A stretch of 64,000 nucleotides of DNA from NCBI RefSeq assembly GCF_004342605.1, contig NZ_SLZL01000004.1, forward strand, positions 124,001 to 188,000. Direction: 5' to 3'. The notes under the pieces were generated by a model. It was given only the letters and a program-made list of their open reading frames with translations, was not told the DNA's origin and did no database searches. Below, piece by piece: positions 41,296-50,792 of this stretch (within the stretch, counting starts at the first letter, position 1; every line of letters starts with the position of its first letter). This DNA is from Caulobacter sp. BK020. Lineage in GTDB: Bacteria; Pseudomonadota; Alphaproteobacteria; Caulobacterales; Caulobacteraceae. The translations under genes and the position numbers were made by a program.

Positions 41296-42666
41296 TTGTC
41301 CGACATCGTATCCAGCCTCGTCAGCACCGTGACGGGCGTCCTGAACCCGCACGGGCCGGCCACCAAGGTCGCCGCGCACAGCTTCACGCCCGGCGATTTC
41401 AGCGTGCACTTCTTCCTGCAGCTGGCCGTCATCGTCCTGGCCTGCCGCGTGGTCGGCTGGCTGGGTCAGAAGCTGCTTCGGCAGCCGCAGGTGGTCGGCG
41501 AGATGATCGCCGGCGTGGTGCTGGGCCCGTCCCTGCTGGGCCTGCTGTTCCCGCACTTCCAGGGCATGCTGTTCCCCAAGGAAACCAAGAACGTGCTGTA
41601 TGTCGGCGCCCAGCTGGGCGTGGGGCTCTACATGTTCATGGTCGGCACCAGCTTCCAGGCCGACCACTTCAAGGCCAAGGCCAAGAGCGCCATGAGCGTG
41701 TCGTTCGCCGGCATCGCTGCGCCCTTCCTGATCGCCGCGATCATCACGCCGTTCCTGCTGAAGGTCCCCGGCCTGTTCGCCCCGACCATCGGCCAGGGCG
41801 CCGCCACCCTGTTCATGGGCGCCTGCATCGCCCTGACCGCTTTCCCGATGCTGGCCCGGATCATCAACGAGCGCGGCCTGGCCAGGACCTCGCTGGGCAC
41901 CCTGTCCCTGACCGCCGGCGCCTTCGACGACGCCGTGTCGTGGTGCGTGCTGGCCGTGGTCCTGGCCACCTTCGGCGGCGGGCCCGGCGTGGCGGTGCTG
42001 GCCATCGGCGGCGGCCTGGCCTGGGTCGCGTTCGTGACGATCCTGGGCCCCAAGATCCTGGCGCCGCTGGGCCGCATGGTCGAACGCGAGGGCCAGATGA
42101 GCACCTCGGTCCTGGCCATGATCATCCTGGCCTTCTGCGTCTCGGCCTTCCTGATGGACGCGGTCGGCATTCACGCCATCTTCGGCGGCTTCATCCTTGG
42201 CGTCGTGATGCCGCGCGGCTTGCTGGTGCAGGAGCTGAAGAAGAAGGTCGAGCCGATCGCCGTCGTCCTGCTGCTGCCGATGTTCTTCACCTATTCGGGC
42301 CTGAACACCCGGATGGACATGGTCAACTCGCCGACCCTGCTGCTGATCGCCCTGGGCGTTCTGGCCTGCTCGATCCTGGCCAAGTGGGGCGCCTGCTACG
42401 CCGCCGCCCGCCTGACCGGCGAGAACCACGCGACCGCGATGGGCATCGGCGCCCTGATGAACTCGCGCGGCCTGATGGAGCTGATCATCATCAACATCGG
42501 CCTGCAGAAGGGCATCATCGGCCCGACCCTGTTCTCGATGCTGGTGCTGATGGCGATCGTCACCACGGTGATGGCCAGCCCGCTGTTCGAGGTGGTCTAC
42601 GGCAAGAAGGCCCGGGAAACCGGCGAGCTGGACGCCATCGACGGGGCCATCGCCAAGGCCGCCTGA
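41296..42666 (+). CDS. Cation:proton antiporter of the CPA2/KefB type
   Basis: This 456-residue membrane protein has about 12-13 helices. Conserved CPA2 features are L-R-Q-P-Q-V-V-G-E-M-I-A-G-V-V-L-G-P, A-L-T-A-F-P-M-L-A-R-I and the ion-binding A-F-D-D-A-V-S-W. The TTG at 41296 follows the strong site AAGGGGGGA by five bases; no ATG fits better. No C-terminal TrkA-N domain is present, so it is a short, unregulated form. It probably exchanges Na+ or K+ for protons. A terminator follows at 42691. Confidence 0.9.
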   Translation: MSDIVSSLVSTVTGVLNPHGPATKVAAHSFTPGDFSVHFFLQLAVIVLACRVVGWLGQKLLRQPQVVGEMIAGVVLGPSLLGLLFPHFQGMLFPKETKNVLYVGAQLGVGLYMFMVGTSFQADHFKAKAKSAMSVSFAGIAAPFLIAAIITPFLLKVPGLFAPTIGQGAATLFMGACIALTAFPMLARIINERGLARTSLGTLSLTAGAFDDAVSWCVLAVVLATFGGGPGVAVLAIGGGLAWVAFVTILGPKILAPLGRMVEREGQMSTSVLAMIILAFCVSAFLMDAVGIHAIFGGFILGVVMPRGLLVQELKKKVEPIAVVLLLPMFFTYSGLNTRMDMVNSPTLLLIALGVLACSILAKWGACYAAARLTGENHATAMGIGALMNSRGLMELIIINIGLQKGIIGPTLFSMLVLMAIVTTVMASPLFEVVYGKKARETGELDAIDGAIAKAA

Positions 42667-42690
42667 TCCGGCCTCAAAAGTCGCTTCCCT

Positions 42691-42726
42691 GCCCTCGCTC
42701 CCTGACCGGAGCGAGGGCTCCTTTTT
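42691..42726 (+). terminator. Intrinsic terminator after the antiporter gene
   Basis: An 11-bp perfect stem (42691-42701 with 42708-42718, 6-nt loop) is followed by TCCTTTTT. It ends the antiporter transcript 25 bp after the stop and separates it from the convergent orphan gene. Confidence 0.88.
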
Positions 42727-42745
42727 GCGCGGTCCCCGACGCCCC

Positions 42746-44515
42746 TCAGCGGGTGTCGGCCCAGTTGTTGTAGATGTTGTAGGCCGAGACGATGTCCTGG
42801 TAGTCGTCGGCCAGTTCGGGGCCGATCGCCGGATTGCGGCTCTGCTGCTCGTACAGGGTCACCGTGGCGGCGGTCAGGCCGTCCTGCGCCGTATAGGCGT
42901 CCAGCAGCTGGGCCTCGGACGGCGTGGCGTGCTCGGTGAGCCAGGCCTTGGCCTCGTCGGTCAGGCGGCCCGTGCCGGCGTCCACCAGCTGGCCCGAAAA
43001 GTCCTTCACCGCCGTGCCGATCGGACCCGCGCCGAACAGCTGGCCCAGCGCCCCGGTCACCGCGTCGTTGGCCTTGCTGGGCAGAGGCAGGGCGGTCAGG
43101 GCCAGGTCGACGGTGAAGCCGATCAGTTCCTCCCGCTCGGCCTTCTCGGCGGCGATGTCGCTCTGGATGTTGCGCACGGCTTCCACGGTGGTGGCGCTGA
43201 GCAGGGCGATGCGCTGTTCGGACAGGTTGCCAGGGTTGGTGCCGCTTTCGACGATCGCGCGCTGGTCGCCGATATAGTCCAGCACCTTGTCGCGCACCGC
43301 GGCCCCGCCGATCACGTCGGACGCGAACATCGTCCGCTGCAGGAAGCCGGAGAAGGTGTCGAGATTGTACTGCCACTGGTTCATGTCGGTGTCGCGGTAG
43401 TGCTCGGACTCCACGTCGGGATTGGTGAAGTGGTCGAGCACCGCGTCGGCATGGCTGACGAAGGCGCCGGTGATCGCCTGGGTGCGCTCGGTGGTGGCCA
43501 GGCTCTCGTGGGTGTTGGACAGCTCGGGCGGGTTGGCGATCAGGCCGGTCAGCTCGGTGGCCAGCCAGTTCGAGGCCTCGGTGGCCAGGGGCGGCACGAG
43601 ATGGGTCGGGACGTTGCCGCGATAGCCGTCGGCCGCCTGGGCCAGGGCGATCACCGGATCATCGATGGCGTAACGGCTGGCCTGCTCGTCGCCGCCCCAC
43701 ATCTCGGTAATGCCCTGCAGATAGGGTTCCGACGTGTAGAGCCCGCCCTGCGCCGCGTACTGGGCGAAGGCGCGGAAGCCTTCGGGATTGGCGCCATAGC
43801 GATCGAACAGGACCTGCGAGGCCAGCTCGCGCGGCGCGGCCCTGTCCGCCAGGATCTGGGTCGCGAAATGGGCGGCCGCGTCGCGGACATCGTAGTTCTG
43901 CTGCTTGGGGTTGTCGACATAGGTGTCGATCAGGTGGTTGGCGTAGTTCTCGCGGAACGCGGCGACCTCGGGACTGGGCGAGGACCCGAAGAACTCCAGG
44001 AACTGGTTGATGTTGTCGGCGTACTGGTAGGCCGCCGGCAGGCCGTCGACCTCCTGGTGCGGCGCCAGGCCGGTGTTCTGGACCGGGATCTGGTCGAAGG
44101 CCAGGCTGGTCGTGATCGAATAGGCCGCCTGGCCCGGCTCGATGGGAATGGCGCCCTTGTTGAACCCCAGGGCGACCGCCTCGGCCAGGCCCGCCCGCTC
44201 GTTGTCGGTCAGCCAGCCGTCCTTCACCAGCGTGTTGACGCTCTCGGGGTTGAGCCAGCCGTTCAGCGCCTCGGGATCCTTGGCGAACACCTCCCGCACC
44301 AGGGCCTCGCGCTGGTCGGCGGGGGCGGCGTTGTAGGCCGTGGCGAAGGCCTGGGCCTTGGCCCGGTCGTCGGTCTGGCTGGTGACCCGCTGGGCCTCGC
44401 TCTGCGGCGTGACCTGGGTCGCGACCTGGCTGGCGATCTGGGCCGAGAGGCCATGGTCGACCGGGCTGGTCTGGGATGTGGCGGTCACCGAGCCGCCGCC
44501 GTCCGCGCTCAACAT
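42746..44515 (-). CDS. Large protein of unknown function (589 aa)
   Basis: I do not recognise this protein. It has no signal peptide or strong membrane helix; a moderately hydrophobic stretch occurs at about 465-480 (F-T-V-D-L-A-L-T-A-L-P-L-P). The N terminus (1-50) is Ser/Thr/Gln-rich and low in order; the rest is mostly helical with many acidic residues and few Cys. The ATG at 44515 follows AAGGAG, so it is translated as a single long gene. It stands alone, convergent with the antiporter and 92 bp downstream of the halogenase gene. A lone, large, non-enzymatic-looking helical protein might be a secreted effector, but nothing here proves that. Confidence 0.85.
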   Translation of the reverse strand: MLSADGGGSVTATSQTSPVDHGLSAQIASQVATQVTPQSEAQRVTSQTDDRAKAQAFATAYNAAPADQREALVREVFAKDPEALNGWLNPESVNTLVKDGWLTDNERAGLAEAVALGFNKGAIPIEPGQAAYSITTSLAFDQIPVQNTGLAPHQEVDGLPAAYQYADNINQFLEFFGSSPSPEVAAFRENYANHLIDTYVDNPKQQNYDVRDAAAHFATQILADRAAPRELASQVLFDRYGANPEGFRAFAQYAAQGGLYTSEPYLQGITEMWGGDEQASRYAIDDPVIALAQAADGYRGNVPTHLVPPLATEASNWLATELTGLIANPPELSNTHESLATTERTQAITGAFVSHADAVLDHFTNPDVESEHYRDTDMNQWQYNLDTFSGFLQRTMFASDVIGGAAVRDKVLDYIGDQRAIVESGTNPGNLSEQRIALLSATTVEAVRNIQSDIAAEKAEREELIGFTVDLALTALPLPSKANDAVTGALGQLFGAGPIGTAVKDFSGQLVDAGTGRLTDEAKAWLTEHATPSEAQLLDAYTAQDGLTAATVTLYEQQSRNPAIGPELADDYQDIVSAYNIYNNWADTR

Positions 44516-44607
44516 GGATGGGCTCCTTCCACGGAACGCGAAGAGCCTGCGCCCCCGCGCCGGGAAGAAACAGCTGGGGAATACCCTAGTGTCCCCGCCC
44601 GTCGTCC

Positions 44608-46167
44608 TCAGGCTGGCTCGAGCGACCGGTCGAAGCCGAAGCGGTTGATCTGGGCGATCAGGTCGCGGTGGCTGGGCAGGTCATGGGTGGCCCGTTCGCC
44701 GAAGTTGCGGATCTTGGCGAACAGCTTCTCGGCTCCCGCCACGTCCGGGAACTCGTCGCGGCCCGGCGACAGGTCGGTTTTGAAGCCCATGCCGTACAGG
44801 ATGTACTGGTAGTTGAAGAAGGCGAAGGTCTCCAGATCCAGGATGAAGTCGTAGCGGGTGGGCGGCCGCCAGCGCCACTGCTCCAGCAGGTCGACCAGCC
44901 GCTCGGGCATGGTGGCGGGGTCGGCGTTCTGCCGCCAGAACGGCTCGCTCCGCCGGCTCAGGCAGTAGTGCAGCTTCAGGAAGGTGATGATGTTGTCGTA
45001 GCGGGCGGTCATCAGCTCGTTGAAGCGCAAGGCCGGGGCGCTGATCGGGCCGTTGTGCGGGAACAGCTCGGCGATGATCGCCACGGCCGCCTCGATCAGC
45101 ACCACCCCGGTGGACTCCAGCGGCTCCAGGAACCCCGCCGACAGGCCCACCGCCACGCAGTTCTTGACCCACTGCCGGGTGCGATAGCCGGCCTCGAATG
45201 ACAGCGCCCGGGGCGCGATCTCGACGTCCCGCCCGACATAGTCGCCCAGGATGGCCAGCGCCCGGTCGTCGTCGACATGGTCGCTGGAATAGACGCAGCC
45301 GACGCCGCGCGCGTCCTTCAGCCCGATGTCCCAGATCCAGCCGGCCTCGTGGGCGGTGGCGATCGTGAAGCTCTGGATCGGGGCGTCGGGACGGTCGTAG
45401 GACGCCTTGCAGGCCAGGGCGCGGTCGGCGAACAGGATCGGCCGCGCCGACTTGAACGGCGCCTTCAGCGCCTTGCCGATCAGCTCGGCGTGGAAGCCCG
45501 TGCAGTCGATATAGAGCTCGGCCTCCAGCCGGCCGTGCTCGGCGCAGACCACGTGGTCGATGGCGCCGGTCGCATCCAGCTCGACCTGGGTCAGCCGGCC
45601 CTGCAGGTGGCGCACGCCCAGCTCGCGGGCCCGCTCGGCCAGCACCTGGGCCAGCTTGGCGGCGTCGAAATGGTAGGCGTAGTTCAGCGGGCCGGAGAAG
45701 TTGCCCTCGTGCGGGCGCTTGGGCGCGCGCTGGGCGTCGGCGACCCGCGCCTGGATGGTCATGGCCTCGGCGAACGGCGCGCGGGTGGCCTCGTTCTGCA
45801 GCAGCCAGTACGGCGCCAGGCTGGCGCCGTCGGTCGAGAACGGGGCCTCGAACGGATGGAAGTACTGGTGACGCTCGCCGTTTTCGGTCGGCGCCCAGGC
45901 CCAGTCGTTGAAGCGGATGCCCTGCTTGAAGGTGGCCGAGGTCTCGCGGATGAACCGGGCCTCGTCGACGCCCAGGAACTGCAGGGTCGTGCGGATGGTC
46001 GGGAAGGTGGCCTCGCCCACCCCGATGATCCCCACCTCGGGCGATTCCAGCAGGGTGATCTCCAGATGCGCCTGTTCGGCGATCCGCAGCGACTTGGCCA
46101 GGTAGGCGGCCGTCAGCCACCCGGCCGCGCCGCCGCCGACGATCAGGATTCTGCGTCTACGATCCAT
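44608..46167 (-). CDS. Flavin-dependent tryptophan halogenase-like enzyme
   Basis: This 519-residue FAD enzyme has G-G-G-A-A-G-W at the N terminus and G-V-G-E-A-T-F-P-T. The catalytic Lys81 lies in F-K-Q-G-I-R-F-N-D-W and the active-site Glu351 in L-E-P-L-E-S-T-G. The family motif W-x-W-x-I-P is present as W277-I-W279-D-I281 but with Gly282 in place of Pro. Known members halogenate tryptophan or other aromatic substrates using reduced FAD; relatives in Caulobacter often sit by TonB receptors, which this one does not. The substrate and even halogenation are uncertain. It is 63 bp downstream of the chemoreceptor gene. Confidence 0.87.
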   Translation of the reverse strand: MDRRRRILIVGGGAAGWLTAAYLAKSLRIAEQAHLEITLLESPEVGIIGVGEATFPTIRTTLQFLGVDEARFIRETSATFKQGIRFNDWAWAPTENGERHQYFHPFEAPFSTDGASLAPYWLLQNEATRAPFAEAMTIQARVADAQRAPKRPHEGNFSGPLNYAYHFDAAKLAQVLAERARELGVRHLQGRLTQVELDATGAIDHVVCAEHGRLEAELYIDCTGFHAELIGKALKAPFKSARPILFADRALACKASYDRPDAPIQSFTIATAHEAGWIWDIGLKDARGVGCVYSSDHVDDDRALAILGDYVGRDVEIAPRALSFEAGYRTRQWVKNCVAVGLSAGFLEPLESTGVVLIEAAVAIIAELFPHNGPISAPALRFNELMTARYDNIITFLKLHYCLSRRSEPFWRQNADPATMPERLVDLLEQWRWRPPTRYDFILDLETFAFFNYQYILYGMGFKTDLSPGRDEFPDVAGAEKLFAKIRNFGERATHDLPSHRDLIAQINRFGFDRSLEPA

Positions 46168-46230
46168 GCCGCCTTGATAGCGCCCTCCGCGCCAAAAGCG
46201 GAAAGCAAAGTTCTGGAGACGAAACCGAGG

Positions 46231-47757
46231 CTACCGCCCCGGACGCGCGAAGGCGGCGACGCGGGCGTGCTGCTGGTGCACCGGATTGTCGCCCGCGTAG
46301 GACGCCGGCCCCGTGCGGAAGCCGCTGACATGGCTGGACAGGTCCGCGGCCTCCACGCGCAGGGCGCGGGTGGCCTCGGTCGACTGCTGGACCATGGCCG
46401 TGTTGCGCTGGGTCACCTGGTCCAGCTGGTTGACCGCCACATTGACCTGGCCCAGCGCCGAGGCCTGCTCGTTGGCCGAGGCGGCGATCTCGTCGACCAG
46501 GGTGTCGATCACGCCCACCTTGTCGACGATGCCGCGCAGGGCCTGGTTGGTCTGGCCGACCAGATCGACGCCCTCGCCCACCTGGCGGCTCGAATCGGCG
46601 ATCAGGGTCTTGATCTCCTTGGCGGCGTCGGCCGAGCGCTGGGCCAGGGCGCGAACTTCCTGGGCGACGACGGCGAAGCCGCGGCCGGCGTCGCCAGCTC
46701 GGGCGGCTTCCACCCCGGCGTTCAGGGCCAGCAGGTTGGTCTGGAAGGCGATCTCGTCGATCACGCCCAGGATCTGCGAGACCTTGGCCGAGGAGGTCTC
46801 GATCTGGGTCATGGCCTCGGCGGCGCGGGTGACGATCGCGCCCGAGCGCTGGGCGTCGGCGGCGGCTTCGCTGACCTGGGCCGAGACGGCCTTGGCGCTC
46901 TTGGCCGTGCGCTCGACCGTGGCGGTCAACTGCTCGACGGCGGCGGCGGTCTGTTCCAGGGTCGCGGCCTGGTGTTCGGTGCGCTGGGCCAGGTCGTCGG
47001 CCGCGTGGGCGATGCCGTCGACGCCCGAGCGGATGCCCGAGGTGGCGCGCTCGACGGCCTTGACCGTATCGGCCAGGGCGGCGGCGGCGTGGTCGAAGTC
47101 GGCCTTCAGGCTGAGGAACTCCGGCGACAACGCGCCGTCGACCCGGGCCGACAGGTCGCCGGCCGCCAGGCGTGACAGGGCCTGGCCCACGGCGGCCACC
47201 GCCGCGGCCTGGCGCTGCTCGGCGGCCTGGCGTTCGGCGGCCATCCGCTCGCGCTCCTCCTGCAGGGTGTCGAGATAGCTGGAGATCGCCAGGTCCATGT
47301 CCAGGAAGGTGGCCTTGACCAGGGCCACGACCTGGTCGGCGACCTCGCCTTCGCCCTTGCCGCCGAACAGGCCGCCCTTGGCGCGCTTGGCCAGCACCGC
47401 GCGGATCAGGTGCTCGGCCACCAGGGCGTAGCCGCCGATGTACCAGCGGGGCTCCAGCCCGGCGCGGACATGGGCCTGGCCGACGCGTTGCACGCCGTCG
47501 GCGTAGTCTGGGCCGAACTCGGCGCTGGCCAGCTTTCGCCAGTGCTCGCCCTGGCGGGCCTGGGCGGCGTCCATCTGCGTGCGGCTGGCGAACAGGTCAC
47601 GCATCTCGGGATAGGCGCGGACCTGGTCGTAGAAGCTGTCGAGCGCGGCCTGGATCTCGCCGTCGACCATCGGCTTGGCCGCCTTCAGCGCCGCCCGGGC
47701 GCGGTGGTCGAACCGCATGAAGGCCATGCGCTGGTCGAGTTGCTGATTGACGCTCAT
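46231..47757 (-). CDS. Globin-coupled methyl-accepting chemotaxis protein
   Basis: This 508-residue soluble chemoreceptor has no membrane helix. An N-terminal protoglobin domain (about 1-170) has the proximal haem ligand His96 in V-G-Q-A-H-V-R-A-G-L and P-R-W-Y-I-G-G-Y. A HAMP-like segment (about 205-255) and an MCP coiled coil follow, with the hairpin tip D-E-I-A-F-Q-T-N-L-L-A-L-N and G-R-G-F-A-V-V-A-Q-E-V-R. It should sense oxygen or another gas and signal to CheA. The ATG at 47757 is used; a GTG at 47784 is an alternative. Confidence 0.92.
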   Translation of the reverse strand: MSVNQQLDQRMAFMRFDHRARAALKAAKPMVDGEIQAALDSFYDQVRAYPEMRDLFASRTQMDAAQARQGEHWRKLASAEFGPDYADGVQRVGQAHVRAGLEPRWYIGGYALVAEHLIRAVLAKRAKGGLFGGKGEGEVADQVVALVKATFLDMDLAISSYLDTLQEERERMAAERQAAEQRQAAAVAAVGQALSRLAAGDLSARVDGALSPEFLSLKADFDHAAAALADTVKAVERATSGIRSGVDGIAHAADDLAQRTEHQAATLEQTAAAVEQLTATVERTAKSAKAVSAQVSEAAADAQRSGAIVTRAAEAMTQIETSSAKVSQILGVIDEIAFQTNLLALNAGVEAARAGDAGRGFAVVAQEVRALAQRSADAAKEIKTLIADSSRQVGEGVDLVGQTNQALRGIVDKVGVIDTLVDEIAASANEQASALGQVNVAVNQLDQVTQRNTAMVQQSTEATRALRVEAADLSSHVSGFRTGPASYAGDNPVHQQHARVAAFARPGR

Positions 47758-47838
47758 GCCACGGCCCCGAGTCCCGAAATCCACAAGGTCGAGAGAAGTG
47801 ACCGATTTTGGTTAACCGAGGTTTGAAATCCACGCCCC

Positions 47839-49080
47839 TTAAGGGCTCAAGCGTTCGCCGTCGCCGACCACGGCGAGCACGCGTTCGGCCGCCACGGCCG
47901 CGCCATCCGGACGCATGGCGGCGGCCACGGCGGCGGCCCGGGCGCGGGTCTCGGGCGCCAGGACCGTGTGGAGCGCGACCGACAGGGACTCGACGCTGGG
48001 CGTGGGACCGTCATGGGCGACGCCGACGCCCAGTTCGGCCACCCGGCCGGCGAAATAGGGCTGGTCGGCGATCTGCGGAACGACCAGCTGGGGCGCGCCG
48101 GCCCGCGCGGCGGTCGTCGTGGTGCCCGCGCCGCCGTGGTGCACGACCGCCGCCACGCGGCCGAACAGCGCCTGCTGGTTGACCTCGCCGATCTCGAAAC
48201 AGTCGTCCCGGTCGTCGCCCAGGGACGCCTCGGCCCAGCCGTGAGCCAGCAGCACCCGCCGACCGTGGGCCCGGGCCGCCTCAATGGCCGCCCGGGCGGC
48301 CGCCTTCAGGGCCTCCATCGGCATGCTGCCGAAGCCGACATAGACCGGCGGCGGGCCGGCGGTCAGGAAGGCCTCCAGGGCGAACGGCAGCGGGCGGTCG
48401 TCGGGCAGGACCCACGCGCCGGTCTGCACCACCTCGCGCAGGGGCGTGGGACGCCAGGGGCTCAAGACGGGATCCGAGGCCAGCCACGGCCGGTCGGTGA
48501 AGACGTGGTCGCGCACATTGTCCACCGGCGGCAGGCCGTTTTCGGCGCGCAGGGCGCCGAACGCCGTCCCGAAGATCGCGTTCATGGCCTCGGCGTTCCG
48601 CGCCCACAGCACCTGGTTGTCGGTCACCTCCGCCGGAACCGGGTGACCGGGAAACGGCAGCGGCCGGTAATGGGTCGACGGCAGGAACACCGGACAATAG
48701 GCCGCGTAGACGTAAGGGACGCCCCGCAGTTCGGCCACGCAGCGGGCGGCGGCGGTGGACGGGAACAGGCCCGCCGCCAGGATCGCGTCGCAGCCCTCGG
48801 CCGCCGCCGAGATCGCCGCGAACTGGGCGGTCAGCACTCCCGCCGCGCGCTGGGACAGGTCCATCGGCGGCCGGTTGGCCAGAGCGTCGGCCACCCACCG
48901 GCGCACCGGCGTGAAGGCGGGGGCCAGGGGCGCGCCGGCCCGCGAAACCAGCGCGACGAATTCGGGATCCGGCGGGGCGCACACCACCGCCTCGGCGCCC
49001 CGCGCCCGCAAGGCGGAGGCGAGGCCCGCCATCGGCTCGACATCCCCGCGCGATCCAAAGGTCGACAGCAACACCCGCAT
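47839..49080 (-). CDS. GT1-family (UGT/MGT-like) glycosyltransferase
   Basis: This 413-residue GT-B enzyme opens with M-R-V-L-L-S-T-F-G-S-R-G-D-V-E-P. The C-terminal donor-binding motif is V-V-H-H-G-G-A-G-T-T-T-T, then P-Q-I-A-D-Q-P-Y-F-A. This is the sterol/macrolide glycosyltransferase layout, which usually adds a hexose to a lipophilic or polyketide acceptor. The ATG at 49080 follows AGGAGAGGA; upstream in-frame codons lack a site. It lies upstream of the chemoreceptor gene on the same strand with 81 bp between, so they are probably separate units. Confidence 0.88.
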   Translation of the reverse strand: MRVLLSTFGSRGDVEPMAGLASALRARGAEAVVCAPPDPEFVALVSRAGAPLAPAFTPVRRWVADALANRPPMDLSQRAAGVLTAQFAAISAAAEGCDAILAAGLFPSTAAARCVAELRGVPYVYAAYCPVFLPSTHYRPLPFPGHPVPAEVTDNQVLWARNAEAMNAIFGTAFGALRAENGLPPVDNVRDHVFTDRPWLASDPVLSPWRPTPLREVVQTGAWVLPDDRPLPFALEAFLTAGPPPVYVGFGSMPMEALKAAARAAIEAARAHGRRVLLAHGWAEASLGDDRDDCFEIGEVNQQALFGRVAAVVHHGGAGTTTTAARAGAPQLVVPQIADQPYFAGRVAELGVGVAHDGPTPSVESLSVALHTVLAPETRARAAAVAAAMRPDGAAVAAERVLAVVGDGERLSP

Positions 49081-49235
49081 CTCGTCCTCTCCTTGGTTGA
49101 GGACGCTACAGACTGCGCATAAATCGCCTCCTGCCAATTCTTGAACGAAACGGGTTCATCCCCAGATCACCATCAGGCGGGGACGAGGCGCGCCGCGGAG
49201 CAGGCCTTTTTCTCCGGTTGGCGCCGGCGCGACGC

Positions 49236-50792
49236 CTATGCCGTCCAGAGGTACCGCCAGGTCTCGGAAATCACCCGATCGCCCCGGGTCAGCCGCAGCG
49301 ACAGGTCGATGTCGGCCGCCTTGGGCCGCACGCCGAAGGCCGCGCGGGCCGCCGCCTCGTCCGGATAGGGCGACAGGTCGCGCCAGGCGATCTCGCCGCC
49401 CTCCGCCTGGAGGTCCAGGGTCACGCCGTCCAGCCCCTCGGCCAGGGCGCCGCCCTGCAGGTCGACGGTGAACAGGCGCAGGCCGGCCTGGGCGTCGGCC
49501 CCCGTGCGGGTGCGGAACACCCGGGCGTCGGGGCTGGCGAAGCGCTCCTGGCCCCAGTGCAGGCGATAGCGCAGGTCGACCTGCGACCCGGCCGCCCAGG
49601 GCGTCTTGGGCCGCCAGAAGACGGCGATGTTGTCGTCGGTCTCCTTGGTGGTGGCCAGCTCGGCCAGATGCACCGCGCCCTCGCCCCAGGCGTTCAGGGG
49701 CTCGACCCACAGGCTGGGCCGCAGGTCGTAGCGGGCCTGCAGGTCGCCGAAGTCCTCCAGCGCCCTGGCCCGCTGCACCAGGCCGAAGCCCCTGGGGTTC
49801 TCGTCGGGGAAGTGGCTGAGGCGGTGAGCCTTGGGGTTCTGCAGCGGCCGCCAGAGGTGCTCGCCCTTCCCGGTCCAGATCGCCAGGCCGTCGCTGTCGT
49901 GCACGGCGGTGCGGTAGTCGGGGACCGGCGACGGGTCGGCGACGTTGAACAGGAACATGCTGCTCATCGCCGCCACGCCGGCCTTGACCATGTCGGCGCG
50001 GGGAAAGACGCTGGCGGCGACGTCGAAGACCACGTCCTCGCCAGGCCGGATCGTGAAACTGTAGGCGCCGGTGCAGCTGGGGCTGTCCATCAGGGCGTGG
50101 ACGACCACCGCCTCGCCGTCGGCCGCCTGGCCGGCGCCCTGAGGCCGCTCCAGCCAGAAGGCGATGAAGTCGGGGAATTCCTCGTTCGGCTCGCCGGCCC
50201 CGATCGCCAGGCCGCGCGCCGACAGACCGTAGCGCTGGCCCCGGCCCAGGGCGCGGAAGTAGCTGGCGCCCTGGAACACGGCGACCTCGTCCTGCTTGTC
50301 CGGCTCGTTCAGGGGCCACAGCAGCCGGAAGCCGGAAAAGCCGTTCCAGGTCTTGGCGACGTCGGCGTGCTCGCCCGGGATCTCGAACATCGCCGGGTCG
50401 AACGCGATCGGCCGGGCCGCGCCGGCGACCACCTCGTAAAGCGGCAGCGGGCGCGGATACAGCCAGGCCGGCGGGAAGAACTCGGCCCGGAAGGCGGTCG
50501 GCCCCTCCCTCCACAGATCGGCTTCGGACCGGAAGCGGATACGGAAATAGTCGTCGTAGGTCAGGCCCGTCATCGTCGGCGGGGCCGGCGGCTTGGCATA
50601 GGGCGCGACCGCCAGGGCGCGGGCCTTGTCGCGCAGCCCCTCGACCGAGAACGGCTGGCTGGCGTCGTCGACGGCGGCGGGCGTCGAAACCGTGGGGACC
50701 TGGGCGGCGGCCAGGCGCGGCGCCATGGCCAGGACGGCGGACAGCGAAAGCCGGCCGAGCGTAGCGCGGCGGTTGATCGGACTGGAGAACAT
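49236..50792 (-). CDS. opgD: Periplasmic glucan biosynthesis protein (OpgD/OpgG type)
   Basis: This 518-residue protein has a Tat-like signal (N-R-R-A-T-L-G-R-L, then A-P-R-L-A-A-A-Q). The MdoG/OpgD domain has L-T-Y-D-D-Y-F-R-I-R-F, P-L-Y-E-V-V, S-Y-F-R-A-L-G-R-G-Q-R-Y-G-L-S-A-R-G-L-A and F-G-L-V-Q-R-A-R-A-L-E-D-F. Such proteins trim or branch osmoregulated periplasmic glucans; E. coli OpgD is now known to act as a beta-1,2-glucanase. The Tat signal favours OpgD over OpgG. It is divergent from the mla operon, with 235 bp between them. Confidence 0.87.
   Translation of the reverse strand: MFSSPINRRATLGRLSLSAVLAMAPRLAAAQVPTVSTPAAVDDASQPFSVEGLRDKARALAVAPYAKPPAPPTMTGLTYDDYFRIRFRSEADLWREGPTAFRAEFFPPAWLYPRPLPLYEVVAGAARPIAFDPAMFEIPGEHADVAKTWNGFSGFRLLWPLNEPDKQDEVAVFQGASYFRALGRGQRYGLSARGLAIGAGEPNEEFPDFIAFWLERPQGAGQAADGEAVVVHALMDSPSCTGAYSFTIRPGEDVVFDVAASVFPRADMVKAGVAAMSSMFLFNVADPSPVPDYRTAVHDSDGLAIWTGKGEHLWRPLQNPKAHRLSHFPDENPRGFGLVQRARALEDFGDLQARYDLRPSLWVEPLNAWGEGAVHLAELATTKETDDNIAVFWRPKTPWAAGSQVDLRYRLHWGQERFASPDARVFRTRTGADAQAGLRLFTVDLQGGALAEGLDGVTLDLQAEGGEIAWRDLSPYPDEAAARAAFGVRPKAADIDLSLRLTRGDRVISETWRYLWTA

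Noticed and set aside
41283..41298. GGGGGGACACACTTG before the antiporter, resembling the REP tip
   Set aside because: It has no inverted partner and is explained as the ribosome binding site plus TTG start.
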